DNA from: Rhizobium mesosinicum
Lineage (GTDB): Bacteria; Pseudomonadota; Alphaproteobacteria; Rhizobiales; Rhizobiaceae
Assembly: GCF_019511345.1 (NCBI RefSeq)
Contig: NZ_JAEUAK010000002.1
Span: 310,001-374,000 of the forward strand
Reading direction: 5' to 3'
Length of the DNA: 64,000 nt
Shown here: in pieces, positions 53,838-63,266 of the stretch
How the letters are laid out: each line of letters starts with the position of its first letter
Position numbering within the stretch: position 1 is the stretch's first letter
Notes under the pieces: model-generated
The model's database searches: none
What the model saw: only the letters and a program-made list of their open reading frames with translations
What the model was told of the DNA's origin: nothing
Position numbers and translations under genes: made by a program

Positions 53838-54470
53838 TCAGGCCAGCGCGAGTTCCAGTGTGATGTCGGCAGGCCGACGATTTTCGAGGATGAGACGGCC
53901 GTTCGGCAAGTCGTTGCCGTAGACTTTGGCGCTGGCTTCTTCCTCAGTCAGCTTATAGCCGCGCCAGCGATCCCAGAGCCGCTCTTCCAGCACCTCGATC
54001 GGCGGCGCCAGCATCACCGAAAAATCGAACACACCTTCGAGTTCGGCCCATTTGCCCAGCGAAAACAGCAGGTAATTGCCTTCGACGATGATGAAGCGAT
54101 GATCGGGGGAAATGGCGCGGGCCGACGCGATGGCGAGCTCGCGCGAGCGGTCGAAGACCGGCACCAGAACCTCCTGGTCAGCCCGCCTGACGGCGCGGAT
54201 GATATCGAGAAACCCGCGGACATCGAAGGTTTCGGGAATACCTTTACGCGCCAGGAGGCCGCGTTCGATCAGGATGGCATTGTCCATGTGGAAGCCGTCC
54301 ATGGGCAGCACTTCTGCGCTTTCGTCTCTGGCCTTCAGCGCGATGGCCAGATTGTCGGCCATCGTCGACTTTCCCGCACCCGGTGGCCCGGCGACGGCGA
54401 TCAGGAAACGTTTAGCATCGCCGGCGCGGACAAGAACCTCGCCGGCGATGTCATCGATGCGTGCGCTCAT
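53838..54470 (-). CDS. frcK: Kinase-like protein of the frc cluster (P-loop nucleoside/sugar kinase family)
   Basis: A 210-residue P-loop kinase. Walker A is AGPPGAGKST at about residues 27-36, and MDGFHMDN matches the YggC/uridine-kinase-like group, with VEGNYLLF as the second conserved block. In Sinorhizobium meliloti the homologous gene frcK lies at the end of frcBCAK; its reaction is not well defined. Its ATG overlaps the frcA stop as ATGA. Confidence 0.85.
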   Translation of the reverse strand: MSARIDDIAGEVLVRAGDAKRFLIAVAGPPGAGKSTMADNLAIALKARDESAEVLPMDGFHMDNAILIERGLLARKGIPETFDVRGFLDIIRAVRRADQEVLVPVFDRSRELAIASARAISPDHRFIIVEGNYLLFSLGKWAELEGVFDFSVMLAPPIEVLEERLWDRWRGYKLTEEEASAKVYGNDLPNGRLILENRRPADITLELALA

Positions 54471-55249
54471 GCCGCAACAGGCTCCGTCGGCGCCGCCTTG
54501 GCGCCGGTCATGAAGGCGACGGCGTCGGACATTGTATATTCCTTCGGATCGATCACCGTGAGGCGACGGCCGAGACGGTGGATATGGATCCGGTCGGCTA
54601 CCTCGAATACATGCGGCATGTTGTGGGAGATCAGCACGATCGGCAGGCCACGGGCGCGCACGTCGAGGATCAGTTCGAGCACGCGGCGGCTTTCCTTGAC
54701 GCCAAGCGCCGCCGTCGGTTCGTCCATGATGATGACCTTCGAGCCGAAGGCGGCGGCGCGGGCAACAGCAACGCCCTGACGCTGGCCGCCCGAAAGCGTC
54801 TCCACTGCCTGATTGATGTTCTGGATCGTCATCAGGCCGAGTTCCGACAGCTTGTTTCGCGCCAGCTTTTCCATCGCCGGCCGGTCGAGCATGCGGAACA
54901 CCGAGCCGAGCGGGCCGCGTTTACGGATCTCGCGGCCGAGGAACATATTGTCGGCGATCGACAATGCCGGCGACAGAGCGAGGTTCTGATAGACCGTCTC
55001 GATGCCGGCCTCACGCGCCTCCATCGGCGACCTGAACTGCACCTGCCGGCCTTCAAGGGTGATCACCCCCTCGTCGGGCGTGACGGCGCCTGAAATCGCC
55101 TTGATCAGAGAGGACTTACCGGCGCCGTTGTCGCCGATGACGGCGAGAATTTCACCCGGATACAAGTCGAAATCGGCATTGTCGAGCGCTGTGACGCGTC
55201 CATAACGCTTGACGAGGCCGCGGGCGGTGAGAAGGGGTTCGCGAGCCAT
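54467..55249 (-). CDS. frcA: Fructose-type ABC transporter ATP-binding protein
   Basis: A 260-residue single-domain ABC ATPase with Walker A GDNGAGKSS, signature LSGGQRQGVAVARAAA, and Walker B VIIMDEPTAALG. Unlike RbsA it has only one ATPase domain, as FrcA. The ATG at 55249 is chosen since only two bases separate it from the frcC stop; the frame is open upstream but runs into frcC. Confidence 0.92.
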   Translation of the reverse strand: MAREPLLTARGLVKRYGRVTALDNADFDLYPGEILAVIGDNGAGKSSLIKAISGAVTPDEGVITLEGRQVQFRSPMEAREAGIETVYQNLALSPALSIADNMFLGREIRKRGPLGSVFRMLDRPAMEKLARNKLSELGLMTIQNINQAVETLSGGQRQGVAVARAAAFGSKVIIMDEPTAALGVKESRRVLELILDVRARGLPIVLISHNMPHVFEVADRIHIHRLGRRLTVIDPKEYTMSDAVAFMTGAKAAPTEPVAA

Positions 55250-55251
55250 GA

Positions 55252-56316
55252 TTACACCGAAACCTTTCTGATCCACTGATCGATAGCGACGGCGGCGATG
55301 ATCAGCACGCCCGTCAGCAGGACTTTCCATTGCGGATCGGCACCGAGCATGTTGAGCCCCATCGACACGACGCCGACGATCATGGCGCCGAAGAGCGTGC
55401 CAAGAATGGAGCCGCGGCCGCCGAACAGCGAGATACCGCCGATCACAGTCGCGGTGATCGCTTGAAGATTATAATCGGTGACGGCCGAGGACGGTGAGAT
55501 CGAGCCATTGCGGCCGATCGAGACCCAGGCAGCGAAGGCGGCGATGATGCCCGATATCGTATAGACGGCCAGCAGCACCTGCTTGGTCTGGATGCCGGAC
55601 AGCTTTGACGCCTCCGGATCGTCGCCGACGGCGTAGACATGCCGGCCCCAGGCGGTGTGATTGAGAACATACCAGAGCAGCAGGACGAGCAGCACCATGG
55701 CGATGACCCCAAGGGTGAGCACGGCGCTGCCGAGCTTGAAGCTCGCAGCGAAAAGATGAAGCAGGGGCGCCTGTTCGTCGACGTCGGCGTCACGGATCGT
55801 CTCGTTGGCGGAATAGATGAAATTCGTCGCCATGACGATATTCCAGGTGCCGAGCGTGACGATGAAGGGCGGCAGTTTCATGAAGGCGACAAGGAAGCCG
55901 TTCAGCAATCCGCACAGGCCGCCGACAAGGAGGCCGGCCGCGACCGCGATCGGCGTCGGTATGCCATAGGTGACCGCGACATTGCCCATGATAACAGCCG
56001 AGATCACCATGATGACGCCGATCGAAAGATCGATGCCGGCGGTCAGGATGACCAGCGTCTGGGCGGCGCCGAGAATGCCGACGATGGCGATCTGCTGCAG
56101 GATCAGTGTCAGCGTATAGGACGAGAAGAACCGTCCGCCGATCGCTATCCCGAAGATCACGATTGCCAGCACCAGCACGATCAGCGGCACGGCGGCCGGC
56201 GTCGAGTGCAGAAAATGCTGCGCGCGCTTGATCAGCGAGACATCCTGGTGCTCGAAAGAGGCGACGCTCTTGTCGCTGCCGTCGAGGACGCGTTCGAATT
56301 CCTGTGCTCCGGTCAT
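55252..56316 (-). CDS. frcC: Fructose-type ABC transporter permease
   Basis: A 354-residue inner-membrane permease of the RbsC type with nine to ten segments. AAQTLVILTAGIDLSIGVIM and the loop AVGDDPEASKLSGIQTKQVLL are typical. It has an N-terminal cytoplasmic extension of about 30 residues (EFERVLDGSDKSVASFEHQD). The gap from frcB is 149 bases and holds a hairpin. Confidence 0.92.
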   Translation of the reverse strand: MTGAQEFERVLDGSDKSVASFEHQDVSLIKRAQHFLHSTPAAVPLIVLVLAIVIFGIAIGGRFFSSYTLTLILQQIAIVGILGAAQTLVILTAGIDLSIGVIMVISAVIMGNVAVTYGIPTPIAVAAGLLVGGLCGLLNGFLVAFMKLPPFIVTLGTWNIVMATNFIYSANETIRDADVDEQAPLLHLFAASFKLGSAVLTLGVIAMVLLVLLLWYVLNHTAWGRHVYAVGDDPEASKLSGIQTKQVLLAVYTISGIIAAFAAWVSIGRNGSISPSSAVTDYNLQAITATVIGGISLFGGRGSILGTLFGAMIVGVVSMGLNMLGADPQWKVLLTGVLIIAAVAIDQWIRKVSV

Positions 56317-56416
56317 TGTTCCTCCTCCGCATCCGCGCGCCGAACCGCGCGGAGGCCGTCACTCCTGTTCATCCGTTGTTGCTTAGCCGGGGAGCGACGG
56401 CACATCGTCCGTCCAA

Positions 56417-56444
56417 AACGGCCGGGGATCAAGCCCCAGCCGTT
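56417..56444 (-). terminator. Intercistronic hairpin between frcB and frcC
   Basis: On the minus strand AACGGCTGGGG pairs with CCCCGGCCGTT (one mismatch), loop of 6, followed by TT. It resembles the hairpins after pstS and osmF. Confidence 0.6.
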
Positions 56445-56465
56445 TTCTCTTTCAACAGATCGGGC

Positions 56466-57485
56466 TTAGCCCCAGCACTTGTCCGTGCCTTCCTTGGTGT
56501 CGATCGACTTAACGCCGGATACCGGCTTGTCGGTAACCAGCGAGACGCCGGTATCGAAGAAGGACTTACCTTCGGTCGGCTTCGGCTTCTCGCCGCTATC
56601 GGCGAACTTCTTGATCGCCTCGATACCGAGCGACGCCATCAGCAGCGGATATTGCTGCGAGGTGGCGCCGATGACGCCTTCCTTGACCGACTTGACGCCC
56701 GGGCAACCACCGTCGACGGACACGATCAGCACGTTCTTTTCCATACCGACGGCCTTCAGCGCCTGATAGGCGCCAACAGCGGCCGGCTCGTTGATCGTGT
56801 GAATGACGTTGATGCTCGGATCCTTCTGCAGAAGGTTTTCCATGGCCTTGCGGCCGCCTTCCTCGTTGCCGTTGGTCACGTCATGACCGACGATGCGCTT
56901 GTCGTCTTCGTCGCCGATCTTGTCCGGGTTCTTCGGATCGATGCCAAAGCCCATCATGAAGCCCTGGTCGCGCAGAACGTCGACCGTCGGCTGCGACGGT
57001 GTCAGGTCGAGGAAGCCGACCTTGGCGTCCTTGGCCTTGTCGCCGAGCGTTTCCTTGGCCCACTGGCCGATCAGCTTGCCGGCGAGCAGGTTGTCGGTGG
57101 CGAAGGTGGCGTCGGCGGCATCGGCCGGTTCCAGCGGCGTGTCGAGCGCGATGACGAGCAGACCGGCGTCGCGGGCCTTCTTGACCGCAGGCACGATGCC
57201 CTTGGTGTCGGAAGCTGTCAGCAGGATGCCCTTTGCGCCGTCGGCGATGCAGCTTTCGATCGCCGCAACCTGGCTTTCGCTGTCACCATCGATCTTGCCG
57301 GCATAGGACTTCAGCGAAACGCCGAGTTCCTTGGCCTTGGCCGTCGCACCTTCCTTCATCTTGACGAAGAACGGATTGGTGTCGGTTTTGGTGATCAGGC
57401 AGGCGGAAACGTCGGCCGCCATGGCCGGAGCGGAAAAGGCGACACCGAGCGCGAGCGCGCCGAAAGCGAGAACGGATTTCTTCAT
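56466..57485 (-). CDS. frcB: Fructose-type ABC transporter periplasmic binding protein
   Basis: A 339-residue periplasmic protein with a signal peptide ([23 protein letters not shown], then ADVSACL). The mature part has [20 protein letters not shown], then [20 protein letters not shown] and [16 protein letters not shown], the ribose-binding family pattern; residues near the end contain two Cys ([13 protein letters not shown] and DKCWG). The gene order frcB-frcC-frcA-frcK matches the fructose, mannose and ribose transporter of S. meliloti. The divergent ROK gene is the likely regulator. Confidence 0.92.
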   Translation of the reverse strand: MKKSVLAFGALALGVAFSAPAMAADVSACLITKTDTNPFFVKMKEGATAKAKELGVSLKSYAGKIDGDSESQVAAIESCIADGAKGILLTASDTKGIVPAVKKARDAGLLVIALDTPLEPADAADATFATDNLLAGKLIGQWAKETLGDKAKDAKVGFLDLTPSQPTVDVLRDQGFMMGFGIDPKNPDKIGDEDDKRIVGHDVTNGNEEGGRKAMENLLQKDPSINVIHTINEPAAVGAYQALKAVGMEKNVLIVSVDGGCPGVKSVKEGVIGATSQQYPLLMASLGIEAIKKFADSGEKPKPTEGKSFFDTGVSLVTDKPVSGVKSIDTKEGTDKCWG

Positions 57486-57629
57486 GGACTCCTCCCAGAG
57501 TTTGCCGGCGCCGCCCCTGCGGGGCCGGAATTAAAGGCGGCACTCGGAGACTTTCCAAAGCCTTCCTGTGCCCTTGACGATGGCAATTAAGAGCGAAAGA
57601 AATCGGCTTGTCAATAAATAAATCCAATT

Positions 57630-57642
57630 GAATTATTAATTC
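57630..57642. promoter_or_regulatory. Palindrome in the frcB-ROK divergent promoter
   Basis: GAATTATTAATTC reads as an inverted repeat around the central T. It lies 56 bases before the ROK gene start and fits an AT-rich repressor site, but the match was judged by eye. Confidence 0.5.
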
Positions 57643-57697
57643 GATGTGGCATGCTCGGCAAAAATCGGGCATAGGCCAACGATCTGGAGGAGCGGCC

Positions 57698-58945
57698 ATG
57701 TCATCCTTGGATGGACCGGAAAACATGCCGGCCCCGCCACCAATTCTCAATCCGGCCGGGGGTGCGAACCAGGTCAGGGTACGGGCCTATAACGAGCGGC
57801 TCGTGCTGTCGCTGGTGCGCCTCTACGGCGCATTGTCGAAGGCCGATATCGCGCGCCGCAGCGGGCTTTCGGCGCAGACCGTCTCGGTCATCATGCGGGT
57901 CTTGGAAAAGGAAGGCCTGCTTTTGCGCGGGGATCCGGTACGCGGTCGCGTCGGCCAGCCATCGATCCCAATGCATCTCAACCCCGACGCCGTCTATTCC
58001 TTCGGCTTGAAGATGGGGCGGCGCAGCGCCGATCTGGTGCTGATGGATTTCGTCGGCCGTATCCGCATGCAGCTGCACCGGACCTACGCCTATCCGTTGC
58101 CGCACGAAATCCTCGCCTTCGTCACCTCCGGCATCCAGGAGCTCGAAGGCCGGCTCGACGAAAAGCAGCGCAGCCGCATTGCCGGCCTCGGCATTGCCGC
58201 CCCTTTCGAGCTCTGGAACTGGGCCGAAGAGGTGGGAGCGCCGGCGGGCGCGATGGAGGTGTGGCGCGATGTCGACCTGCAGACCGATATCGCCGCGCGC
58301 GTCCCCCATCCGGTATTCCTGCAGAACGATGCGACCAGCGCCTGCGGGGCGGAATTGGTCTTCGGGGTCGGGCCTTCCTATCCGGATTTCGTTTATTTCT
58401 TCATCGGCTCCTTCATCGGCGGCGGCATTGTGCTGAACTCGGCGATCTTTTCCGGCCGCACCGGGACGGCGGGCGCGATCGGGCCGCTGCCGGTGCGCGG
58501 CAAGAACGGCGAGACGAAGCAGCTGCTCGAAATCGCCTCGATCTTCGTTCTCGAGAATATGCTGCGCGAGCGAGGCATCGATCCCGAGCCGCTCTGGTAT
58601 TCCGCCGACGATTGGGTGGATTTCGGCGAGCCGATGGAAAGCTGGATACAGGACACCGCCAAGGCGCTGGCGCAGGCGATCGTCGCGGCCGCTTCGATCG
58701 TCGATTTCAGCGCGGCCGTCATCGACGGCGGCTTTCCCGCCTGGGTGCGCAGCCGTGTGGTGCAGGCCACGATCGACGAAGCAGCCAAGCTTGACCTGCA
58801 GGGCGTCGTCATGCCCGAAATCATCGAGGGCGCGGTCGGAGCGCAGGCACGCGCCATCGGCGGCGCCAGCCTGCCGATCTTCGCGCGTTACCTCACCGAC
58901 CAGAACGTTCTCTTCAAGGAGGTAGACCATGCTGAAAGGACTTGA
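57698..58945 (+). CDS. frcR: ROK-family transcriptional regulator of the frc locus
   Basis: A 415-residue repressor. An N-terminal winged helix (about 40-80; ALSKADIARRSGLSAQTVSV) is followed by a ROK sugar-binding domain (about 90-385) with AAPFELWNWAEE, QNDATSACGAELVFG and FIGSFIGGGIVLN. The ATG at 57698 has TGGAGGAG upstream. It is divergent from frcB, and the next gene overlaps its end by 17 bases. Named from position and family only. Confidence 0.88.
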   Translation: MSSLDGPENMPAPPPILNPAGGANQVRVRAYNERLVLSLVRLYGALSKADIARRSGLSAQTVSVIMRVLEKEGLLLRGDPVRGRVGQPSIPMHLNPDAVYSFGLKMGRRSADLVLMDFVGRIRMQLHRTYAYPLPHEILAFVTSGIQELEGRLDEKQRSRIAGLGIAAPFELWNWAEEVGAPAGAMEVWRDVDLQTDIAARVPHPVFLQNDATSACGAELVFGVGPSYPDFVYFFIGSFIGGGIVLNSAIFSGRTGTAGAIGPLPVRGKNGETKQLLEIASIFVLENMLRERGIDPEPLWYSADDWVDFGEPMESWIQDTAKALAQAIVAAASIVDFSAAVIDGGFPAWVRSRVVQATIDEAAKLDLQGVVMPEIIEGAVGAQARAIGGASLPIFARYLTDQNVLFKEVDHAERT

Positions 58946-59405
58946 TCCGCTATTGAGCCCGGAGTTGCTTTCGACACTTCGGGCCATGGGCCACGGCGAT
59001 GAAATCGCCATCGTCGACGGCAATTATCCGGGCGTCGAACATGGTCGGCGGCTGATCCGGCTCGACGGACATCATCTCATTCCGGTTCTCGACGCCGTTT
59101 TGAGCGTGCTGCCGATCGACGATTTCGTGGAGGAAGCGATCTTCCGTTCGACGGTGAAGACCGAGCGTGACAAGCTCGATCCCGTGCATGAGGAAATGAT
59201 CGCCTGCTGCGCCAGACACGAGCCGGAGCGGCAGGTCGTTCCGATGGTGGGGCAGGATTTTTATGGCCGCGTGCGCGCCGCCCACGCCGTCATCCAGACC
59301 AGCGAGCCGAGGCTTTATGCCAATATCATCCTGCGCAAGGGCGTGATCTATCCTTCGGCCGGTGACGAACCCGCCAAGGCCGAGGTCGATCCCTTCGTCT
59401 ATTGA
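58929..59405 (+). CDS. RbsD/FucU family mutarotase
   Basis: A 158-residue cytoplasmic sugar mutarotase. It begins MLKGLDPLLSPELLSTLRAMGHGDEIAIVDGNYPG and ends with LYANIILRKGVIYP, closely like the fucU product of this window, with about ten additional C-terminal residues. The 17-base overlap with the ROK gene suggests coupled translation. It would supply the right anomer of the frc substrate, for example ribose or fructose-type sugar. Confidence 0.85.
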   Translation: MLKGLDPLLSPELLSTLRAMGHGDEIAIVDGNYPGVEHGRRLIRLDGHHLIPVLDAVLSVLPIDDFVEEAIFRSTVKTERDKLDPVHEEMIACCARHEPERQVVPMVGQDFYGRVRAAHAVIQTSEPRLYANIILRKGVIYPSAGDEPAKAEVDPFVY

Positions 59406-59414
59406 TGTCAGCCG

Positions 59415-60452
59415 TCAGATCTCGCCGGCCGATGGTCCCCAAACATCCGTCAGCGCAAAACCGAGGGGATGCGGATCAAAGGGGTCGAGTGCGACCTGAG
59501 ACAGGCCGAAGGTAAAGCCGCGACCCGATATCGTCGGGATGACGGCCGGTTTTCCGGCCACTTCCGTCACCGCCTGCAGGCCGACTTCGAATTCCGAGCC
59601 GATGATCGATTTCGACTTGAAGATATCACCGACCTTTGCCTTTCCGCGCGCATGGAGCGTCGCGAGATTAGCCGAGTTGCCCGTGCCGCAGGGCGAGCGA
59701 TCGGCGCGTCCCGGCCACATGGTGGTGCAGGTGCGCACTGTGCCATCCGCCTCGGTATCGCGGAACATGACATAGGCCACGCCTGAGATTGCCGGGATTT
59801 CCGGATGCACGACTTTGGTATTGCGGTTGATCAGGTCTTTGAGGATCATGCCAGCCTGCACCAGTCCAGCGGCATTCGCCTTTTCGATCGTCAGATTGAT
59901 CTGACCGACATCGACCAGTGCGTAGAAGATGCCGCCGTAGCAGATGTCCGCCTTGATTTTTCCCCAATGCGGCGTGTCGATCTCGACATCCAGTTCTTGG
60001 ACGAAGGACGGCACCATGGTCAGTTTCACCTTTTCGCAGCGACCGTCGCGGCAGGTGGCCGTGGCCTTGACCAAGCCGGCCGCGGTTTCCAGCGTCACGA
60101 CGGTTTCCGGCTCCTTCATCTCGACGATGCCGGATTCCAGAAGAGCGGTCGTCACGCAGATGGAATTCGAGCCCGAACTCGCATGCGCCTGATCAGGCTG
60201 CAGGATGATGAAGGCCGCGTCTGCGTCCGGATGCTTCGCCGGCAGCAACAGGTTGACCGAGCCGATCGGTGCACCGCGCGGCTCAAGGCAGAGGAAGCGA
60301 CGAAGCTCCTGCCCCTTGGGGTCGGTGTTCAGCCAGTGAAGCTGGGCCGCAACCGTCTCGCCCGGAATCTTTGGCACGCCGCCGATCGCCACCTTGCCGA
60401 TTTCACCTTCGGCATGAACATCCAGAAGCTGGATCGTGCGCTTCCATCTCAT
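59415..60452 (-). CDS. Proline racemase family protein, 4-hydroxyproline epimerase-like (Ser in place of first Cys)
   Basis: A 345-residue cytoplasmic enzyme of the proline racemase superfamily, which inverts the alpha carbon of (hydroxy)proline. The usual first catalytic Cys position reads SSGSNSICVTT, so Ser replaces Cys, while the second is intact in DRSPCGTGNSAN. Family members with a Ser/Cys pair have been reported to epimerise 4- and 3-hydroxyproline, as far as I recall; a dehydratase would need Thr in the second site. The next gene, on the same strand, is a D-amino acid dehydrogenase, so a trans-4-hydroxyproline route is likely. Confidence 0.85.
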   Translation of the reverse strand: MRWKRTIQLLDVHAEGEIGKVAIGGVPKIPGETVAAQLHWLNTDPKGQELRRFLCLEPRGAPIGSVNLLLPAKHPDADAAFIILQPDQAHASSGSNSICVTTALLESGIVEMKEPETVVTLETAAGLVKATATCRDGRCEKVKLTMVPSFVQELDVEIDTPHWGKIKADICYGGIFYALVDVGQINLTIEKANAAGLVQAGMILKDLINRNTKVVHPEIPAISGVAYVMFRDTEADGTVRTCTTMWPGRADRSPCGTGNSANLATLHARGKAKVGDIFKSKSIIGSEFEVGLQAVTEVAGKPAVIPTISGRGFTFGLSQVALDPFDPHPLGFALTDVWGPSAGEI

Positions 60453-60541
60453 CCTTCAACTCCAATCAGACGTGACGCGCGCGGTGCCTCCACCGACGCG
60501 GATATTATTACGGGTGACGAAGGTTCCGGCCATGACCAGTC

Positions 60542-61789
60542 CTAGTACCTGTCGATGCGGAACGGCTTGATATCGACTGATGTTTTGACACCCGCCACCA
60601 TATCCGCAATCAACCGTGCTGTCGTTGCCGAATAGGTCAGACCGAGATGGCCGTGGCCAGTGGCATAGAAGACGCCAGGTATTTTCGAAGAGGGCGAGAT
60701 AATAGGGATCGTATCCGGCAGCGCCGGGCGATGGCCCATCCATTCGCTGGTGTCCTGAACCCTGAGATCGGGCAGAATTCGCTGCGCGTGGCGCACGAGC
60801 ACACGCGGACGGCGGAAGTCGGGAGGAGCCGTCAGACCGGCCAGCTCGACATTCCCTCCGATGCGGATACCGCCGGCCGTCGGCGTGACCATGAAGGCAC
60901 GATACGGCCAGATCACCGAATAGCGCATGGAAATTCCGGGCTGCATGATCTGGGTATGGTAGCCGCGCTCGGTTTCAAGCGGGATGGGCTCGCCGAGAGC
61001 CTCTGCGAGGAATCGTGTATGAACGCCGGCGGCCAGGACGACCTTGTCGGCTTCGATGCAGCTACTGTTTTCGAGCAGGATGGCAAGCTTGCCATCACTG
61101 CTGCGTTCGGCGCTTTTTACCTCGCCGAACACGAAATCGGCGCCAGCGGCCCTTGCGGCATCGGTGAGCTTTACGACAAGTTCATACGGATCGCGGATCG
61201 ACTTGTTGTCCGGCAACAACACTGCCTTAGCGATTTTCGGCGAAAGGGTCGGCTCGTAATACTGGATTGCGCCGTTGCTCAGCACCTCGAATTCCAGGCC
61301 ATAGCGCCGCATCAATTCGAGATGGCCACGGTCCGCATCGAATTCGGCCTCGGTCTCATAGATCGCGAGACAGCCCTCTTCGGTCATCAGATCGGGCGCG
61401 CGGATCGCATCGAGCATGGTGCGGAAATCGCCGAGAGCGGTCTTGGAGAGGCTCATGCCCGCATCCTCAATCTCCCTGAGCCGGGCGGGACGGCCGGCTG
61501 CGAGAAACCGCAGGAACCAGGGCAGGATTTTCGGCGCATAGCCCGGCCGCAGCCAGACCGGGCCTTCCGGATCGACCAGCCAGCGCGGCAGCTTCTTCCA
61601 TGTCGACGGACCGGAACCGGCCGCGAAGTCGAGCGCGATGCTCGCCATATTGCCGTAGGAGGTTCCCCTGCCCGGCTCCCCCTTGTCGATCAGCGTTACC
61701 TGAAAACCGCGCCGCTGCAATTCGAAAGCAATCGAAGCGCCGATCACACCGGCGCCGACAACGGCCACCGTCCTATTTTCATTTACCAT
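60542..61789 (-). CDS. FAD-dependent D-amino acid dehydrogenase-like protein
   Basis: A 415-residue FAD enzyme with N-terminal TVAVVGAGVIGASIAFELQRRG (FAD-binding GxGxxG, about residues 8-30) and the C-terminal ATGHGHLGLTYSATTARLIADM. DadA-like enzymes oxidise D-amino acids; with the upstream epimerase the most likely substrate is cis-4-hydroxy-D-proline. It precedes the epimerase gene, with an 89-base gap. No transporter for hydroxyproline is visible in this window. Confidence 0.85.
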   Translation of the reverse strand: MVNENRTVAVVGAGVIGASIAFELQRRGFQVTLIDKGEPGRGTSYGNMASIALDFAAGSGPSTWKKLPRWLVDPEGPVWLRPGYAPKILPWFLRFLAAGRPARLREIEDAGMSLSKTALGDFRTMLDAIRAPDLMTEEGCLAIYETEAEFDADRGHLELMRRYGLEFEVLSNGAIQYYEPTLSPKIAKAVLLPDNKSIRDPYELVVKLTDAARAAGADFVFGEVKSAERSSDGKLAILLENSSCIEADKVVLAAGVHTRFLAEALGEPIPLETERGYHTQIMQPGISMRYSVIWPYRAFMVTPTAGGIRIGGNVELAGLTAPPDFRRPRVLVRHAQRILPDLRVQDTSEWMGHRPALPDTIPIISPSSKIPGVFYATGHGHLGLTYSATTARLIADMVAGVKTSVDIKPFRIDRY

Positions 61790-61866
61790 GTCTTGTCCAC
61801 CGCACGGCAGAGTCGATTGCCGCCGGAGACGTGATATATCACAACGAAGCGGATGCCTATGGTTTT

Positions 61867-63141
61867 TTACTGAGTGTCTTCCTGCAGCCCCGCTCCGACG
61901 CTGTCGCCCACCGAACCCACGGTATTGTTCATCGATTGGCCGAGACGGCGCACCTGGGCATCGTAGTTGCGGCGGGTGCGTGGATCGAAGATGGCGATCG
62001 GCGTGCTGACTGCGAGACTGACTGCGCTGCCAGCCGTCTGGGCCGCGCCAATGGCGACGGCGCCGACCGCTTCGCCGAGCCCAACTTCGGAATCGGTGAT
62101 CGTCTGACCGGCAATCAGCCGGTCGCCGATGAGCTTCACCACTTCCGGACTTTCAGCGAACTTGCCATGGTTCAGGCGATCGCCGGTTTTCAGCTTGGTG
62201 AGGTCGAGCACGGTGATACCGGCCGCCTCCAGCTTGCTGCGATAGGGCTCGGCGGACGGATCGATCTGGCCGAGGCGATCGACATTGCCGGAGATGCGCC
62301 GCGAGAGCGCGAGCGCGCGGTCATCCCGGGAAACGAAGATGGTGAAATGCGGCCTGTCCTTGCCGAGGCTCTGAAACTGGCGGCCGAACACGTCGACATC
62401 GAGATCCGGCGAGGCAAGGATGACGTTGTTGATCTTGGAGGCTACGTGGCCGTCGCGGATCGCCATCTGGCGCAGCGCCTCGACCGTCAGCCAGGTCCCC
62501 ATGGAGTGGGCCATGATGGTGATATCACCTACCGACGGATTGTCCGCCGTGCGCCGCAGCAGCTCTTCCAGCGCATCGCGCGAATAGTTGGTGCTCTCTT
62601 TGTCGTAGTTGTAGTCGAAGATGCTGGCGCGCGAAGGCCACGTGAAAACGGCGGGCGCCACGTCGGCATGCGAATCATGGACGATCTGTGCGAAGCGATA
62701 GACCGCATCCTCATAACGGTTATTGAAGCCATGTACGAAGATGAGGACGCGCTTGCTCTTTGGCATATGCGTTCTCAACCAGTTCTCGCCCGCCTTCTCT
62801 CCATTAAGCGGATCGACTGCGACAGTGACGAAATCCTTGAGCGGATCGGCAGGTAGACGGCGGGGCCATTGCACCTGCCCGACCTTCCGATTGGCTTCCG
62901 GAGGAATGGAGACATCGACGGCATCGACGATCAACCCGGTGCCACGCTCTCCGGAGAAGAGAATGGCCGGATTTTCATCGGCAGCGCGCGTGGTCGCTAC
63001 CAGCAAATCGACGCGCGACGTGCCCGGCGGAACCGTGCCAGCCGCCTGCATGACGCCGATAGGCCGACCGCAGGAAACGAGGAGGAAAAGGACGAGCAGG
63101 GCTGCGAGAGCTTTGCCCAAAACACTGCATCTGCCGATCAT
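61867..63141 (-). CDS. Alpha/beta-hydrolase lipoprotein (DUF900-like)
   Basis: A 424-residue exported protein. The signal peptide ends in a lipobox (LLVSCG), so it is probably membrane-anchored by lipid at Cys24. The hydrolase fold has VLIFVHGFNNRYEDAV as the oxyanion strand and AHSMGTWLTVEAL with the nucleophile Ser. The C-terminal 80 residues are small and Gly/Ala-rich. The substrate is unknown. Its promoter faces the small RNA locus. Confidence 0.88.
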   Translation of the reverse strand: MIGRCSVLGKALAALLVLFLLVSCGRPIGVMQAAGTVPPGTSRVDLLVATTRAADENPAILFSGERGTGLIVDAVDVSIPPEANRKVGQVQWPRRLPADPLKDFVTVAVDPLNGEKAGENWLRTHMPKSKRVLIFVHGFNNRYEDAVYRFAQIVHDSHADVAPAVFTWPSRASIFDYNYDKESTNYSRDALEELLRRTADNPSVGDITIMAHSMGTWLTVEALRQMAIRDGHVASKINNVILASPDLDVDVFGRQFQSLGKDRPHFTIFVSRDDRALALSRRISGNVDRLGQIDPSAEPYRSKLEAAGITVLDLTKLKTGDRLNHGKFAESPEVVKLIGDRLIAGQTITDSEVGLGEAVGAVAIGAAQTAGSAVSLAVSTPIAIFDPRTRRNYDAQVRRLGQSMNNTVGSVGDSVGAGLQEDTQ

Positions 63142-63266
63142 GACATCTCCGCAGGTTCAGGCGCCATCGCGCCAAACCACCAACATGCGCTCGCTGCGCG
63201 CCTTCAGATAGGCCGAGGCCAAGGGCGGAGTCAATTTTACGAAGGTTTGGGAGAACGGTCATCCGG

